Notes: generated by a model from the sequence alone, not told the origin. A stretch of DNA of 64,000 nt from Eisenbergiella tayi (GCF_001881565.1 NZ_MPDJ01000001.1:1876564-1940563), one strand, 5' to 3'; counted from the first letter of the stretch, positions 39,555-50,149 are shown. Numbers and translations: made by a program.

Positions 39555-41420
39555 ATGGCTGGAAAACATGGGATTTACGAAAAATGGGTGAAGGGACGGA
39601 GAAGAAAATCCGTCCGTCTGGAGGTACTCACCATATTCCTGATCTTTATCGTCATCATCATGGGCGTGAGCCTTATGATCTATAACCAGAATATCAGTGA
39701 ACTGCGGCAGGCTGACATCAATCATCTTACGGAAAGCAGCAAGCAGCTGGCCTATTCCGTGGACTCCATTATCCTGGATGTGGGAAGCCTGTTCAACCTG
39801 CACTATCAGGATCAGAGGATGTGCAATATTATCAACCACAGCAAAAGCCAATATGATGAGGTGACCCGTTTCCAGAATACCACTTATGTGGAGGGAACCA
39901 TCAATCATGTGGTTTCCAACAGTAAATATATCAAACGCTGCTGTATCTTTTCGGCAAACGGAGATGTATACAGCAATATCAGCTCCGTTTTTCAGGATTA
40001 TAAGGATTATATATGGGGGATTGTTGACAGCGGGAAGCTGGGCCGCAGCATTTTTTATACGGATCCGGAGATCTGGAGCATCGGTCAGGTGGATTATAAG
40101 GTGGTAACGGCTGTCAAAGTGCTGTACAGCTATAACGGAACCTCCCCTCTGGCCTATGTGACACTGGATATCGGCTATTCGGAGCTTGACCGCCTCCTCA
40201 ATTCCACGGATAACCCCGCTGGCACCTTGCTGTTTTTTGAGGACATGCAGATTTACAACAACAGGAAAGGCGGATTATACGGGGAACAGCTTACAGAGGT
40301 GCAGGAAAAAGCAAAGCAGATGGTAAATGACGGCCATGAACAGGATATTCTTCGGATCGACGGGCTGGATTATCTGATGACCGCTATCCGCAGCGAAAGC
40401 TCGGGCTGGACGGTGGTGCGCTACATCGCTGAGAAAGAGGCCCTCCGTTCCATAACGGAGCATAAAATCAGGGATATTACCGTGCTTCTGGTCACAACGG
40501 CGGTAGTCTTTATGATCTATTACTACAGGATTAAACAGATAATGGAACCCCTGGCTAAAATGGATGAAGTGATCCGGCATAATAAAGGCACTTCCCTTCA
40601 GAAGGTGTATTTATCCAGGGAGGATGAGTGGCTGTTGGGAAATAATGAGATCCGGAACGTGATACAAAATTATAACAGCATGGCAGAACGTATCAATGAA
40701 TATGCCAGGAAAACCCTTCTCTATGAAATTGAGCAGAAGGAAGCGCAGATCAAAATGCTGACCTATCAGATCAACCCGCATTTTCTATATAATACGCTGA
40801 ATACCATAAGCGCTATTGCGGAAATAGAAAATATGGAAAATATTGTGGAAATTACGGACAGCATTTCCAACATATTCCGCTACAATCTGAAGGGTGACTC
40901 CATCGTTACGCTCCGGGAGGAAATCGGCCATGTAAAGGACTATGTACAGATTCAAAAATACCGTTTCCCTGACCAGTTTGAGATGATTTATGAAATTCCG
41001 GAAGAAATTTATTCCATGAAAGTCATGAAATTCATTCTGCAGCCTCTGGTGGAGAACAGTATATCCCATGGACTGTTTGATAAGCCGGAAGGAGGGCAGA
41101 TAACAATCAGCGCAGCGCTTACAGAAGAGGGAGACATGCTTCTTACGGTTTCGGACAACGGAATAGGGATTAACAAAAAGCAGCTGGAGGAAATGAACCA
41201 AAAGCTGTTTGAATACAGGGTAAACATGAATTCCGGAAAGGATTTCGGCGGGGACGGGATCGGTATTATTAATGTAAATGCCCGTGTGTCCGGTTATTAT
41301 GGCAAGGAATACGGAATCACCCTGTATAGCGAATATGGCCGGTGGACCCGGGCTGTCCTGAGGATAAAGGCGCTGCGCGATGAGGAGTCTGAGACCGGCC
41401 GGGCGGGAGAAACAATATGA
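39555..41420 (+). CDS. YesM-like sensor histidine kinase
   Basis: The ATG at 39555 follows GGAAGGAG; 621 residues. A membrane helix at about 20-42 and another near 300-320 bracket an extracellular Cache-like sensor domain. A HAMP-like region follows. His409 in QINPHFLYNTLN is the phospho-acceptor of the His_kinase family, and the ATPase has LVENSISHG and GIGIINV. These kinases sense sugars, often with a binding protein. Its stop overlaps the start of the response regulator (ATGA). Confidence 0.93.
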   Translation: MAGKHGIYEKWVKGRRRKSVRLEVLTIFLIFIVIIMGVSLMIYNQNISELRQADINHLTESSKQLAYSVDSIILDVGSLFNLHYQDQRMCNIINHSKSQYDEVTRFQNTTYVEGTINHVVSNSKYIKRCCIFSANGDVYSNISSVFQDYKDYIWGIVDSGKLGRSIFYTDPEIWSIGQVDYKVVTAVKVLYSYNGTSPLAYVTLDIGYSELDRLLNSTDNPAGTLLFFEDMQIYNNRKGGLYGEQLTEVQEKAKQMVNDGHEQDILRIDGLDYLMTAIRSESSGWTVVRYIAEKEALRSITEHKIRDITVLLVTTAVVFMIYYYRIKQIMEPLAKMDEVIRHNKGTSLQKVYLSREDEWLLGNNEIRNVIQNYNSMAERINEYARKTLLYEIEQKEAQIKMLTYQINPHFLYNTLNTISAIAEIENMENIVEITDSISNIFRYNLKGDSIVTLREEIGHVKDYVQIQKYRFPDQFEMIYEIPEEIYSMKVMKFILQPLVENSISHGLFDKPEGGQITISAALTEEGDMLLTVSDNGIGINKKQLEEMNQKLFEYRVNMNSGKDFGGDGIGIINVNARVSGYYGKEYGITLYSEYGRWTRAVLRIKALRDEESETGRAGETI

Positions 41421-42973
41421 AAATACTGATTGCCGAGGATGAATATTATGCCAGGCAGAGGCTGATAAAAATCATCAGGGAATGCGATATGGAGGCGGAG
41501 CTGGCTGCCGCTGTGGAAAACGGCAGGGAAGCGGTGGATTTTCTGGAACAGAATACGGATGTGGATGTGGTGCTGACAGACATTATCATGCCAAGGATGA
41601 ACGGCCTGGAGCTGGCGGAATATATCCATGTGAACATGCCTTATATACAGGTGGTTATTGTATCCGGTTATGAAGAATTTGATTATGCCAGGAAGGCTAT
41701 CGAATACGAGGTAAAGCAATATATTATCAAGCCGGTCAAAAGGGAGCTGCTTCTGCGCGTTCTCCGTCAGCTGGAGGAAAAACAGGAAAACTTCCGCCGG
41801 GAGGTGGAGGCCGGCGTGCTGGAAAGGCTGAAGAAGCTTCCCAACGGCTATACCTCGTCCAAACAGGTTCTCACGAAAAAAGAACTGATGCAGATCCATA
41901 TGCCGCAGGCTGCGGCGATGTCCGAAGAAACACCCTGCCGGGTATTCGTTATACAGCTGGAGCGGACAATGAACACCCGGGATGCAGGGCTCCTGGACAA
42001 AATCTGTGCCCAGAAGCTGGACAGCCGGCTTGCCGGTACCTTTTTCTGTCAGATGAATGATGAATATGTGGCGGCGGTCAGGACAGAGGAGGATTCGGAA
42101 GGAAGCGCGCTGTTCCGTGATCTGGAGGGAATCCTGAATTACTGCCATGTGCAGCTTGAGACGGGAGTGGTTGCAGGGATGAGCCGCCTTTTTTATGGAA
42201 CGGCGAATATTTATGATGCATATAAAGAGTGCCTGTACGCCATGAATATCCGTCTGATGAAAGGCTGGAATAAGATATTTGAGTACCAGCTTCCCCATGG
42301 CGGAAACAATTATTTCCTTCCCCGGGATGACAATGCCCTTGCCGGCGCCCTCCAGCTTTCCGATGCCGCAAAGGCGGCCGAGCTGGTGCACGGCCTGCTG
42401 AATAAGCGGGAAATGCTGGATAGCGGAGACGTGAATGCCTATTACGACATGATATTGAACATTCTGCGCAGCGTGAACCGGTATTATCGTTCTTTATACA
42501 ATGAAAATGAGGCGATGGACTGCAAGGTGGAAATCATGTTTTCACGCAGATATGATCTATATGTTTTCAAGCATCCGGAAGAGCTGGAAGAATATTTGAT
42601 GGATATTATCCGTGAAATCTGCGATCAGGAGCAAAATTCCCTGAAAAACGGGGGAAATGCCATCATACGGGATATCCTTCATTACGTGGAACAGAATTAC
42701 CAGTATGATCTTTCCCTGCAGGAGCTGGCGGAAAAAAAGTATTTTATGAATTCGTCTTACCTCAGCCGTCTGTTCAAAAGCGCCGTGGGACAGACGTTTT
42801 CCCGATATGTCATCGAGCTTCGTATTAAGAAGGCCAGGGAGCTGCTGAAGGATAAAACCATGAAAATCAATGATGTCGCCGCACAGGTAGGCTATAATAA
42901 CACGTCCCATTTTATTCAGTCTTTTAAGAAACTGTGCGGCTGTACTCCGGAGGAATACCGGAACCAACTATAA
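41417..42973 (+). CDS. YesN-like response regulator with AraC DNA-binding domain
   Basis: The 518-residue protein begins with a receiver domain: IAEDEYYARQRL, phospho-acceptor Asp55 in VLTDIIMP and Lys in YIIKPVKRE. A long linker region follows. The last 100 residues form an AraC double helix-turn-helix (LQELAEKKYFMNSSYLSRLFK, KINDVAAQVGYNNTSHFIQ). It is translationally coupled to the kinase. It probably activates the neighbouring ABC transporter and GH31 genes, whose promoter lacks a good -35 box. Confidence 0.94.
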   Translation: MKILIAEDEYYARQRLIKIIRECDMEAELAAAVENGREAVDFLEQNTDVDVVLTDIIMPRMNGLELAEYIHVNMPYIQVVIVSGYEEFDYARKAIEYEVKQYIIKPVKRELLLRVLRQLEEKQENFRREVEAGVLERLKKLPNGYTSSKQVLTKKELMQIHMPQAAAMSEETPCRVFVIQLERTMNTRDAGLLDKICAQKLDSRLAGTFFCQMNDEYVAAVRTEEDSEGSALFRDLEGILNYCHVQLETGVVAGMSRLFYGTANIYDAYKECLYAMNIRLMKGWNKIFEYQLPHGGNNYFLPRDDNALAGALQLSDAAKAAELVHGLLNKREMLDSGDVNAYYDMILNILRSVNRYYRSLYNENEAMDCKVEIMFSRRYDLYVFKHPEELEEYLMDIIREICDQEQNSLKNGGNAIIRDILHYVEQNYQYDLSLQELAEKKYFMNSSYLSRLFKSAVGQTFSRYVIELRIKKARELLKDKTMKINDVAAQVGYNNTSHFIQSFKKLCGCTPEEYRNQL

Positions 42974-42993
42974 CTATTTCGGGAGGTTATCTG

Positions 42994-45333
42994 ATGAATA
43001 AGAAAGTAGAAGTGAGCTATAACCCGCAGCTGGGGTATCTGAAAACGATATTCACCCATAATTTTGATTTCCTCACAGGTGTCCTCGGCTATACCGACCG
43101 GGGAGACAGGGTGGAGGTGGAAGCGGGTACATACCGGAATAAAACCGCAAAGGTGATCATCCGCCCTGTAAGTGCAGCGGCATACCGTTTCCAGATGTAT
43201 CCTTATGGAAAGGAACCAGCGGCTGCCAATGAGGTTTTTTCCATGGAACAGACAGTTCCCTATCAGCTGGAAGAGACGGAAGAGTACCTGTCCGTCCGTA
43301 CTCTGCGCATGGAAATCCGGATAAAAAAACTACCCTGGGAGGTAAGCACATATCTGGACGGCAGACTGCTTACGAAGGAACAGATCAGAGACTCCAATGT
43401 GGACAATATGTGCAAGTATCTTCCCATCGGCTTTGACTGTGACGAAGAAGGAAAGGTGATCCGTGTCCGGGAGAGCATGTACATGTATTCCGATGAGGCC
43501 TTTTACGGCTTCGGGGAAAAGTTCACCGAATTCAATAAAAGAGGGCAGAAAATCCACTGCTGGCAGAAAGATGCCCTGAGCACCAACACGGAGGATTCCT
43601 ATAAGAACCATCCCTATTTTATGAGCAGCAGAGGGTATTCCGTTCTGGTGAACAGCTATACCAGAATGACTTTTGACATGGGGTGCGGCTCCAATGTTAC
43701 CTACGGCATGGAGGTGGATGACAGTTCCCTGGATTATATCCTGTTTGCCGACAGGGATTATAAGGATCTCCTGGCGGATTATGTAAACATGACCGGCAGC
43801 ATACCCATGATACCCAGGTGGGCCTTTGGGCTGTGGATGTCCAAATGTGTCTACAAGGATCAGGAGGAAGTGGTACAGGTAGTAAAGAGGGCAAAAGAAG
43901 AAGAGATTGCCATAGATGTGATTAACCTGGATGCGTGGCAGGCATCGGAGGACAGCGGCGCATGGGTATGGGACAGGAAGCGTTTTCCGGATCCGGAAGG
44001 CATGATAACGTTTCTTCTGGAAAACCGGATCCACCTGTGCCTGTGGATATATCCTTATATCGGAGAAGAATCCGAATACTTCCGCCTGGCCGGGGAGAAC
44101 GGATGGCTGGTGAAGGACGGGAACGGGAATCCTCTGACCTTCTATGCAACCGCGGCTGCAGATCGCAAGGTAGGATGCTTTGATTTTACCAATCCCGGTT
44201 TCAGGGAATGGTATGTTCCCAGGGTAAAAGAAGTGATTGGAATGGGAATCGGCGCGGTAAAAACGGATTTTTCCGAAGCGGTTCCGGAAAATGCGGTTTA
44301 TTATGACGGCTCAAACGGCTTACAGGGACACAATAAACTGACCTATCTGTATGCGAAGACCATATATGAGGCGATGAAGGAGGTAAAGGAACCCCTGGGA
44401 GAACGTCCCATGCTCTGGGGAAGAAGCGGTTATGCGGGAAGCCATACCATTCCGGCAGCCTGGGCCGGGGATTCCTCCACCCATCTGAACAACCATGCCT
44501 GCATCCTGCAGGGAGGGCTCAGTATTGCTTTGAGCGGCGTTGCCTATTGGGGCTTTGATATGGGCGGCTTTTATAATACGGATCATGAAGGCTATGAATG
44601 CGTACCTGAAGAGGAAGAATATATCCGTTCCACACAATTCGGTTTCTTTTCCCCTCTGAGCAGGTGCCATGGGAAAACACCCAGGGAACCCTGGAATTTT
44701 GCACCGGAAACCAGGAATATTTTTTCTTATTACAATCAGCTCCGCCACAGACTGGCGCCGTATCTGTATTCCGCAGCATGGCAGGCCTCTTTGGAATCCG
44801 TACCCATGATGAGACCCCTTCTTCTGGAATTCCAGGAGGATCGCAATGTGCGGAATATAGGCCATGAATATATGCTGGGAGACAGCCTTCTGGTGGCTCC
44901 GGTTTTTGACCAGGACGAGTTTTCCGTATATCTTCCGGAGGGGACGTGGGCGGATTTCTTCACCGGCCGCCTGAACGAAGGAGGAAGGTGGATTTCTCTG
45001 CAGCCGGCGCTGGATCAGATTCCCGTATATATCAGGCCCAATACCATAGTCCCCATGCTTGCTTCTGATGACTGCCGCGGTCTGGAAGAGCCTTATAAAG
45101 ACCTGACTGTCTGCATGAATTTGAAAGACAGGCTTTCCTGTACCTTTTATGACGATGGGTATAAGGGACATTTCACCGCAGAGCTGAGAAACGGGTGTCT
45201 GAGAATAACCACGGGAATGCCTGTAAAGGAGATAATTCTCTATGGAGCGGAGGCTGTGGAAGAGGCATCCTGCAACGGCCTTCCGGTTACCTGTATAAAA
45301 GAGGATGAGTATACACATCTCTTGCATTTGTAA
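42994..45333 (+). CDS. GH31 alpha-xylosidase/alpha-glucosidase (YicI-like)
   Basis: The ATG at 42994 follows GGGAGG; 779 residues. It has the N-terminal beta-sandwich, a TIM barrel and C-terminal beta domains. Nucleophile Asp425 is in VKTDFSEAVP and acid/base Asp493 in AWAGDSSTHL. The KTDFSE form of the nucleophile motif is typical of YicI-type alpha-xylosidases; alpha-glucosidases more often have DMNE. No signal peptide: it acts on imported oligosaccharide. It follows the YesM/YesN genes in one operon and ends at a strong terminator. Confidence 0.92.
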   Translation: MNKKVEVSYNPQLGYLKTIFTHNFDFLTGVLGYTDRGDRVEVEAGTYRNKTAKVIIRPVSAAAYRFQMYPYGKEPAAANEVFSMEQTVPYQLEETEEYLSVRTLRMEIRIKKLPWEVSTYLDGRLLTKEQIRDSNVDNMCKYLPIGFDCDEEGKVIRVRESMYMYSDEAFYGFGEKFTEFNKRGQKIHCWQKDALSTNTEDSYKNHPYFMSSRGYSVLVNSYTRMTFDMGCGSNVTYGMEVDDSSLDYILFADRDYKDLLADYVNMTGSIPMIPRWAFGLWMSKCVYKDQEEVVQVVKRAKEEEIAIDVINLDAWQASEDSGAWVWDRKRFPDPEGMITFLLENRIHLCLWIYPYIGEESEYFRLAGENGWLVKDGNGNPLTFYATAAADRKVGCFDFTNPGFREWYVPRVKEVIGMGIGAVKTDFSEAVPENAVYYDGSNGLQGHNKLTYLYAKTIYEAMKEVKEPLGERPMLWGRSGYAGSHTIPAAWAGDSSTHLNNHACILQGGLSIALSGVAYWGFDMGGFYNTDHEGYECVPEEEEYIRSTQFGFFSPLSRCHGKTPREPWNFAPETRNIFSYYNQLRHRLAPYLYSAAWQASLESVPMMRPLLLEFQEDRNVRNIGHEYMLGDSLLVAPVFDQDEFSVYLPEGTWADFFTGRLNEGGRWISLQPALDQIPVYIRPNTIVPMLASDDCRGLEEPYKDLTVCMNLKDRLSCTFYDDGYKGHFTAELRNGCLRITTGMPVKEIILYGAEAVEEASCNGLPVTCIKEDEYTHLLHL

Positions 45334-45346
45334 GGAAAAATAAAGA

Positions 45347-45399
45347 AAACCGGAGAAAGGATCTGCTGTTTTCCGGCAGCAGGCCTTCTCCGGTTTTTT
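45347..45399 (+). terminator. Terminator after the GH31 gene
   Basis: AAACCGGAGAAAGG pairs with CCTTCTCCGGTTT around an inner CTGCTG/CAGCAG stem, ending TTTTTT. Confidence 0.9.
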
Positions 45400-45471
45400 G
45401 TATTCCCTTTAAGAAAACAGATATAGTAAAAAGTACCAAAAACAGAATATAAATTTAGTTTATTAATAAAG

Positions 45472-45500
45472 TTTACAAACTGAAATAAAGTATCTATAAT
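45472..45500 (+). promoter_or_regulatory. Promoter of the aldolase-kinase-isomerase-like operon
   Basis: TTTACA (45472-45477) and TATAAT (45495-45500) are 17 bp apart. The ROK regulator in this operon may act here, but no clear operator was found. Confidence 0.8.
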
Positions 45501-45573
45501 GAGGATGGAAAGAGAAGGATTCACCGGGCATTCCGCCCGGAAGAGGCTGTCAGTACAGCAGAATGGAGGGAAA

Positions 45574-46428
45574 ATGGCAATCGTAAGCGTAAAGGAAATC
45601 CTGGAGCATGCATGGGGGCATAAATACGGGGTTCCGGCAATTAATGTCTTTAATTATGAAACAGTTAAATGGGCTATTGAAGCCGCCGAGGAAGAACGGC
45701 TTCCCATTATCATTCAATTTTATCCCGGCTTTGCGGAACATATTGCGTTAAAGTATGTCGCGGACTTTGCGGTGGATATGGCAAAGAAGGCCCGGGTTCC
45801 CGTGGCGGTCCATCTGGATCATTCCCCTTCGTATGAAATTGCTGTGGGAGGGATCAGGGATGGTTTTCCTTCCGTCATGGTGGATGGTTCAGTACTGCCC
45901 TATGAAGAAAATGTGGAGCTCACCCGGGCGGTGGTGAGAGTGGCCGAGGTGTTCGGTGTGGACGTGGAAGCGGAGCTCGGACACGTGGGAAGCGGTTCCA
46001 GCCTGGATGATATTGTCAATGAAAAAAATTATACTTCCATAGAGGATGCCGTTGATTTCACAGAGAGGACAGGATGCGGCTCCCTTGCTATCGCCGTGGG
46101 AAACGCCCATGGAGTCTATATCAGAGAACCCCGGCTGGATTTTGACCGGATCCGGGCGATCCGCAGCGCGGTAAAAGTGCCTCTGGTCCTTCACGGCTGT
46201 TCCGATATACCCGATGACCAGCTTAAGGAAAGTGTAAATCTCGGCCTGAGCAAGTTCAATATTGCTACCGAATATGACCGGGCTTTTTATACGGCCATCG
46301 CCGCCAGAGCCGATAAAACAGAACAAAAAGGATCCTTTTTCCGGCTTCAGGAAGAGGCGGCGAAGGATATCAGGGCCTTTGTGGCAGGAAAGCTGAGGCT
46401 TCTGAATCCCAACGGCTATGCCCTGTAA
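45574..46428 (+). CDS. Class II ketose-bisphosphate aldolase
   Basis: The ATG at 45574 follows GGAGGG; 284 residues. Zinc and active-site blocks are AVHLDHSPSYE (Asp, His), EAELGHVG, GNAHGVY and LHGCSDIPD. This is the FbaA/GatY/KbaY family, which splits ketose (bis)phosphates into dihydroxyacetone phosphate and an aldehyde. The specific sugar is unknown. It is the first gene of a five-gene set with a kinase, an isomerase-like protein, a ROK regulator and an aldo/keto reductase. Confidence 0.9.
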   Translation: MAIVSVKEILEHAWGHKYGVPAINVFNYETVKWAIEAAEEERLPIIIQFYPGFAEHIALKYVADFAVDMAKKARVPVAVHLDHSPSYEIAVGGIRDGFPSVMVDGSVLPYEENVELTRAVVRVAEVFGVDVEAELGHVGSGSSLDDIVNEKNYTSIEDAVDFTERTGCGSLAIAVGNAHGVYIREPRLDFDRIRAIRSAVKVPLVLHGCSDIPDDQLKESVNLGLSKFNIATEYDRAFYTAIAARADKTEQKGSFFRLQEEAAKDIRAFVAGKLRLLNPNGYAL

Positions 46429-46443
46429 AGGTGGTGACGGAAT

Positions 46444-47403
46444 ATGCATTTTGACATAGTGGGCCTGGAATCACCCTGCGTAGACTTGAATATCAATGTG
46501 GAAAATTTTCCCACGCCAGACGGAGGAGAGCGGGTCCTGGAGAGCAGCTGGCAGGGCGGCGGCAAGGTGGCTACGGGAATGATAGCGGCGGCGAGACTGC
46601 ATGCCAAAGGGGCATTTATAGGAACCGTGGGAGACGATTCCTATGGGGAGTTCTGCAGAAGAGACTTTGAAGCACATGGAATCGATACCTGCCATTTAGT
46701 AAAAAGAGAAAAGGAAACCACACTTTTCGACGTGGTTGTCAGTGATAAAAAAAGCATGGGACGCAGTATCCTGTATTATCCCGGTGAAGCGCCGGTCCGT
46801 TTTATGCAGGTGGAGGAGCTGCCCGACGACTATTTGAAGAATACCACATATTTTTATATTTCCCAGATAAATGAAACCACATTGGAAGCCATAAAGCGGG
46901 CGAAAAGCGCCGGGGCCTCCATAGTGATGGATGCGGATAATTATTCTCCCGGCGATGAAGAGGCGTTCGGCCTGATAGATGTTATGATCGGGTCGGAATT
47001 CTACTACAAAGCCCTGTTCGGGAATGAAGATTATGAAGCGAACTGCCGCAGCCTCAGAGAAAAGGGGCCGAATATCGTGGTATTCACCCAGGGAAGCAAA
47101 GGCTGCCTGGGCGTGGGAGAGGAAGGGTTTTTCACACTTCCCGCCTATCAGGTGGAGGTGGTCGATACGGTGGGGGCCGGTGATGTTTTTCACGGAGCAT
47201 TCATTGCGGGGCTCCTGCAGGGATATACAACAAAGGAAACCGCCCGTCTTGCCAGCGCCGTATCGGCGGTCAAATGTACGAGAATCGGAGGAAGGGCAGG
47301 GATACCGGATTGGGAAACTGTGCGTGAGTTCATGGAAACAGGCAGGATTGATTATCGGGAAATTGAAGAACGGATACAGTATTATAAACGGGGATTATGT
47401 TAA
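46444..47403 (+). CDS. PfkB family carbohydrate kinase
   Basis: The 319-residue protein has the ribokinase-like N-terminal motif (WQGGGKVATGMIAAARLHA, FIGTVGDDSYG) and the C-terminal DTVGAGDVFHGAF with the catalytic Asp in GAGD. It phosphorylates a sugar or sugar phosphate. It starts 15 bp after the aldolase gene, so its product is probably the aldolase substrate. Confidence 0.93.
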   Translation: MHFDIVGLESPCVDLNINVENFPTPDGGERVLESSWQGGGKVATGMIAAARLHAKGAFIGTVGDDSYGEFCRRDFEAHGIDTCHLVKREKETTLFDVVVSDKKSMGRSILYYPGEAPVRFMQVEELPDDYLKNTTYFYISQINETTLEAIKRAKSAGASIVMDADNYSPGDEEAFGLIDVMIGSEFYYKALFGNEDYEANCRSLREKGPNIVVFTQGSKGCLGVGEEGFFTLPAYQVEVVDTVGAGDVFHGAFIAGLLQGYTTKETARLASAVSAVKCTRIGGRAGIPDWETVREFMETGRIDYREIEERIQYYKRGLC

Positions 47404-47418
47404 GAAGGGAAGATGGGG

Positions 47419-48807
47419 ATGTATACACAAAAATTAATATTGGGAGTAGTACCTGTAAAAAGAAGCTTTCTGAGCATGGAAGAAGCCGTGAGACAGAAAA
47501 ACAAATTTATGGCCGTTATCCGCCGGGTAAAACCGGAGCTGGTGGAAATCGTGGACGTGGACGATATTGTGGAGCAGGGAATTTTATATGAAGCGGATAA
47601 AGTGCCCGCTGTGGTGGATAAATTAAAAAAAGCGGGAATTGATGCCCTGTTCCTGCCCTTCTGCGATTTTGGGGAGGAACAGGCGGCAGCGGCAGTGGCG
47701 GCAGCCTTCCGGGTGCCCGTGCTGGTATGGGGAGCCAGGGATGAAAGGCCCAACACCTTTGAGGCCAGAGGCAGGGACACCCAGTGCGGTATGTTCGCAG
47801 CCACCAAGGTGATGCGAAGATATGGAGTGACCTACAGCTACATATTCAACTGTGAGACGGAAAGCCCCCGCTTTGCCTCCGGTTATGAAAATTTCCTCAG
47901 GACGGCGGCAGTGGTAAAGGCTGTGAAGGGCCTCCGCATTGCCAAGATCGGAGACAGGCCGGTTCCTTTCATGAGCGTGATGGCAAACGAAGCGGATCTG
48001 CTCAGCCGGTTCGGCATGGTATGTGTTCCCATCTCACCATCCGCAGTAGTGGGGAGAATGAAGACAATCCTGGAAGAAAACAGCATGGTTTTCCAAAGCT
48101 ATTGTGAAAATATCAGCCAGCGTATGGACTGTGCTCAGACAAAAGAAGAAGATCTGCGAAAGGCGGCGGCAGTCAAAATGGCGGTACAGCAGCTGATGGA
48201 GGAAAATAACTGCTCCGTGGGAGCTTTCGAATGCTGGTCCGCTTTTCCCGCCCTGGCGGATATCTGCCCCTGCCTGGTATTGGGGGAAATGGCGGATGAG
48301 GGCCTGCCCCTTGCCTGTGAAACGGACGTGAACGGTGCGGTTACCATGGCGATACTCCGTGCCTGCAGCCTGTATGAGGATGTGGAGTTCCTTGCGGATC
48401 TGACCATCCGCCATCCGGAAAATGACAATGCCGAGCTGCTGTGGCACTGCGGCCCTTTCCCTTATTCCCTGAAAAAGGAGGAAAGCAAAGCCGCCCTGGT
48501 GGAAGGCCAGGAAAGCTTTGAACTGAAGGCGGGACAGCTGACCGTATGCAGATTTGATGAACTGAATGGAGAGTACTATCTTTTTGCAGGAGAAGCCTCT
48601 ACCACAGACGGGCCGGAAACCACGGGCACCTATGTGTGGATGGAGACTGATAACTGGCAGCGGTGGGAAGAAAAATTGATGTTCGGCCCCTACATTCACC
48701 ATCTGGGTGTATGCTATGGAAATTATCTTCCTGTTTTGAGGGAAGCGGCCAGATATCTGGGACTGCACTTCGACAATGCCCATGAACAGGGAATCTACAG
48801 CCTTTAA
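47419..48807 (+). CDS. L-fucose isomerase-like sugar-metabolism protein
   Basis: AAGGGA lies 8 bases before the ATG at 47419, which I prefer to the ATG at 47413; 462 residues. It resembles the FucI/AraA-like fold proteins: two Rossmann-like halves (VPAVVDKLKKAGIDALFLPF, AFRVPVLVWGARDE), then conserved acidic positions (VGAFECWSAFPAL, ACETDVNGAV) and WHCGPFP with a C-terminal beta domain. Glu and Asp in those blocks fit the metal ligands of fucose and arabinose isomerases. Substrate is unknown; the operon position suggests it feeds the kinase. Confidence 0.8.
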   Translation: MYTQKLILGVVPVKRSFLSMEEAVRQKNKFMAVIRRVKPELVEIVDVDDIVEQGILYEADKVPAVVDKLKKAGIDALFLPFCDFGEEQAAAAVAAAFRVPVLVWGARDERPNTFEARGRDTQCGMFAATKVMRRYGVTYSYIFNCETESPRFASGYENFLRTAAVVKAVKGLRIAKIGDRPVPFMSVMANEADLLSRFGMVCVPISPSAVVGRMKTILEENSMVFQSYCENISQRMDCAQTKEEDLRKAAAVKMAVQQLMEENNCSVGAFECWSAFPALADICPCLVLGEMADEGLPLACETDVNGAVTMAILRACSLYEDVEFLADLTIRHPENDNAELLWHCGPFPYSLKKEESKAALVEGQESFELKAGQLTVCRFDELNGEYYLFAGEASTTDGPETTGTYVWMETDNWQRWEEKLMFGPYIHHLGVCYGNYLPVLREAARYLGLHFDNAHEQGIYSL

Positions 48808-48832
48808 CAGACATAAAAAAGGAGATTAGCGC

Positions 48833-50074
48833 ATGCTTACAAGCCGCAAACCCAAAAATATCAAGTATCATAACCAGAGGCTGATTCTGGCGCTTCTGCG
48901 GAGCCGGGAGGTCATGACGGCGGGAGAGCTGGCCGAGCAGGCCCATCTGAGCGTACCCACCATAACCAAGATACTTGCCGAGCTCCAGGCAAGAAGGCTG
49001 GTAAAAAGCATGGGGAAAGGGAATTCCACGGAGGAGGGCGGCAAGAAGCCCGAGCTGTTTGCCCTGAACGGCGCCCATCGCTATGTGATTTCCATAACAG
49101 CCGGGAGTGAAAGAATAAAGTGTGCACTTCTTGACCTGACATGTAAGGTACTTGACAAAAGAAGCCTTCCCTATACGGACGGCAGCAGCTATGAGTTATG
49201 CATGGACGATATCTCTGCCCTGGTCCTTGCGGCCTGTGAAGCAGGAAAGCTGGAAGAAAAGGAAATCTGCGGGATAGCCATAGGCTTTGAAGGAATTGTG
49301 GATGCCCCCAGGGGAATCCTCCGTTTTCCCATTCATAACCAGGCATGGGGAAGAGATCTGCCGGTAAAGGAGGATCTGCAGGCCCGCCTTCCCGGGTTTG
49401 CCGGAATTACCATCAATAATGGAAGCCGCTTCGCCGGCTACGCAGAGCTTTCGGAGCATCCGGAATATGCCTCCTGCCGTGTGGTGACCATATCCACCGG
49501 AACCTCTACCGGCGGCTGCGTCCTGGAAAACGGAGTCCTGATGCAGGGGGCCAACGGCTTTATCGGGGAACTGGGACATATTACAGTGCGAGAGACCGAG
49601 GAAAAGGTCTGTGCCTGCGGAAATAAGGGCTGCTTTGAAACAGCCGTTTCCCCGGATGCCCTGTGCGGCTATATGCAGGAACTGGAAGAAGCTTTTCCGC
49701 GGGAAAAAGAACCTGCGGCTGACAGAAGCGGCAGCTGTGACTATGAAAAGATTCTTCGCCTTGCCGCAAAAGGAGATGCATGTGCGAGAAAGGCCGTGGA
49801 AAAGTCCATTGATTATTATGGAATATTAATCCGCAATATCATGCTGCTGTATGATCCTCATATAATTGTCATTCAGGGAATTTATACGCTTGCGGGAGAT
49901 TTTTTCCTGAAGTGTCTGCAGGAGCTGGTGAAGCAGTCTCCTTTTTTCCATATTCCCCAGGGGCTTTCCATCGTTTTTTCCGGCCTGGACTTTGACCGCG
50001 CGGCAGATTTGGGCGGTGCGCTTTATTCCATTGACCGGTATTTTGAAGGAGAGCAGCTGTTTGAGGAAATATAA
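48833..50074 (+). CDS. ROK family transcriptional regulator (NagC/XylR-like)
   Basis: The 413-residue protein has an N-terminal winged helix-turn-helix (ELAEQAHLSVPTITKILAEL) and a ROK sugar-binding domain with GELGHITV and the zinc motif CACGNKGCFE. It should repress the operon until its sugar binds. AAGGAGAT precedes the ATG. It sits inside the operon it probably controls. Confidence 0.93.
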   Translation: MLTSRKPKNIKYHNQRLILALLRSREVMTAGELAEQAHLSVPTITKILAELQARRLVKSMGKGNSTEEGGKKPELFALNGAHRYVISITAGSERIKCALLDLTCKVLDKRSLPYTDGSSYELCMDDISALVLAACEAGKLEEKEICGIAIGFEGIVDAPRGILRFPIHNQAWGRDLPVKEDLQARLPGFAGITINNGSRFAGYAELSEHPEYASCRVVTISTGTSTGGCVLENGVLMQGANGFIGELGHITVRETEEKVCACGNKGCFETAVSPDALCGYMQELEEAFPREKEPAADRSGSCDYEKILRLAAKGDACARKAVEKSIDYYGILIRNIMLLYDPHIIVIQGIYTLAGDFFLKCLQELVKQSPFFHIPQGLSIVFSGLDFDRAADLGGALYSIDRYFEGEQLFEEI

Positions 50075-50149
50075 GTACAGGGATGGAAAACATGGAAAAA
50101 AGCAAAAGGATAAGAAAATAAATCAGAAAAGAACAGAAAGGAGTTCACT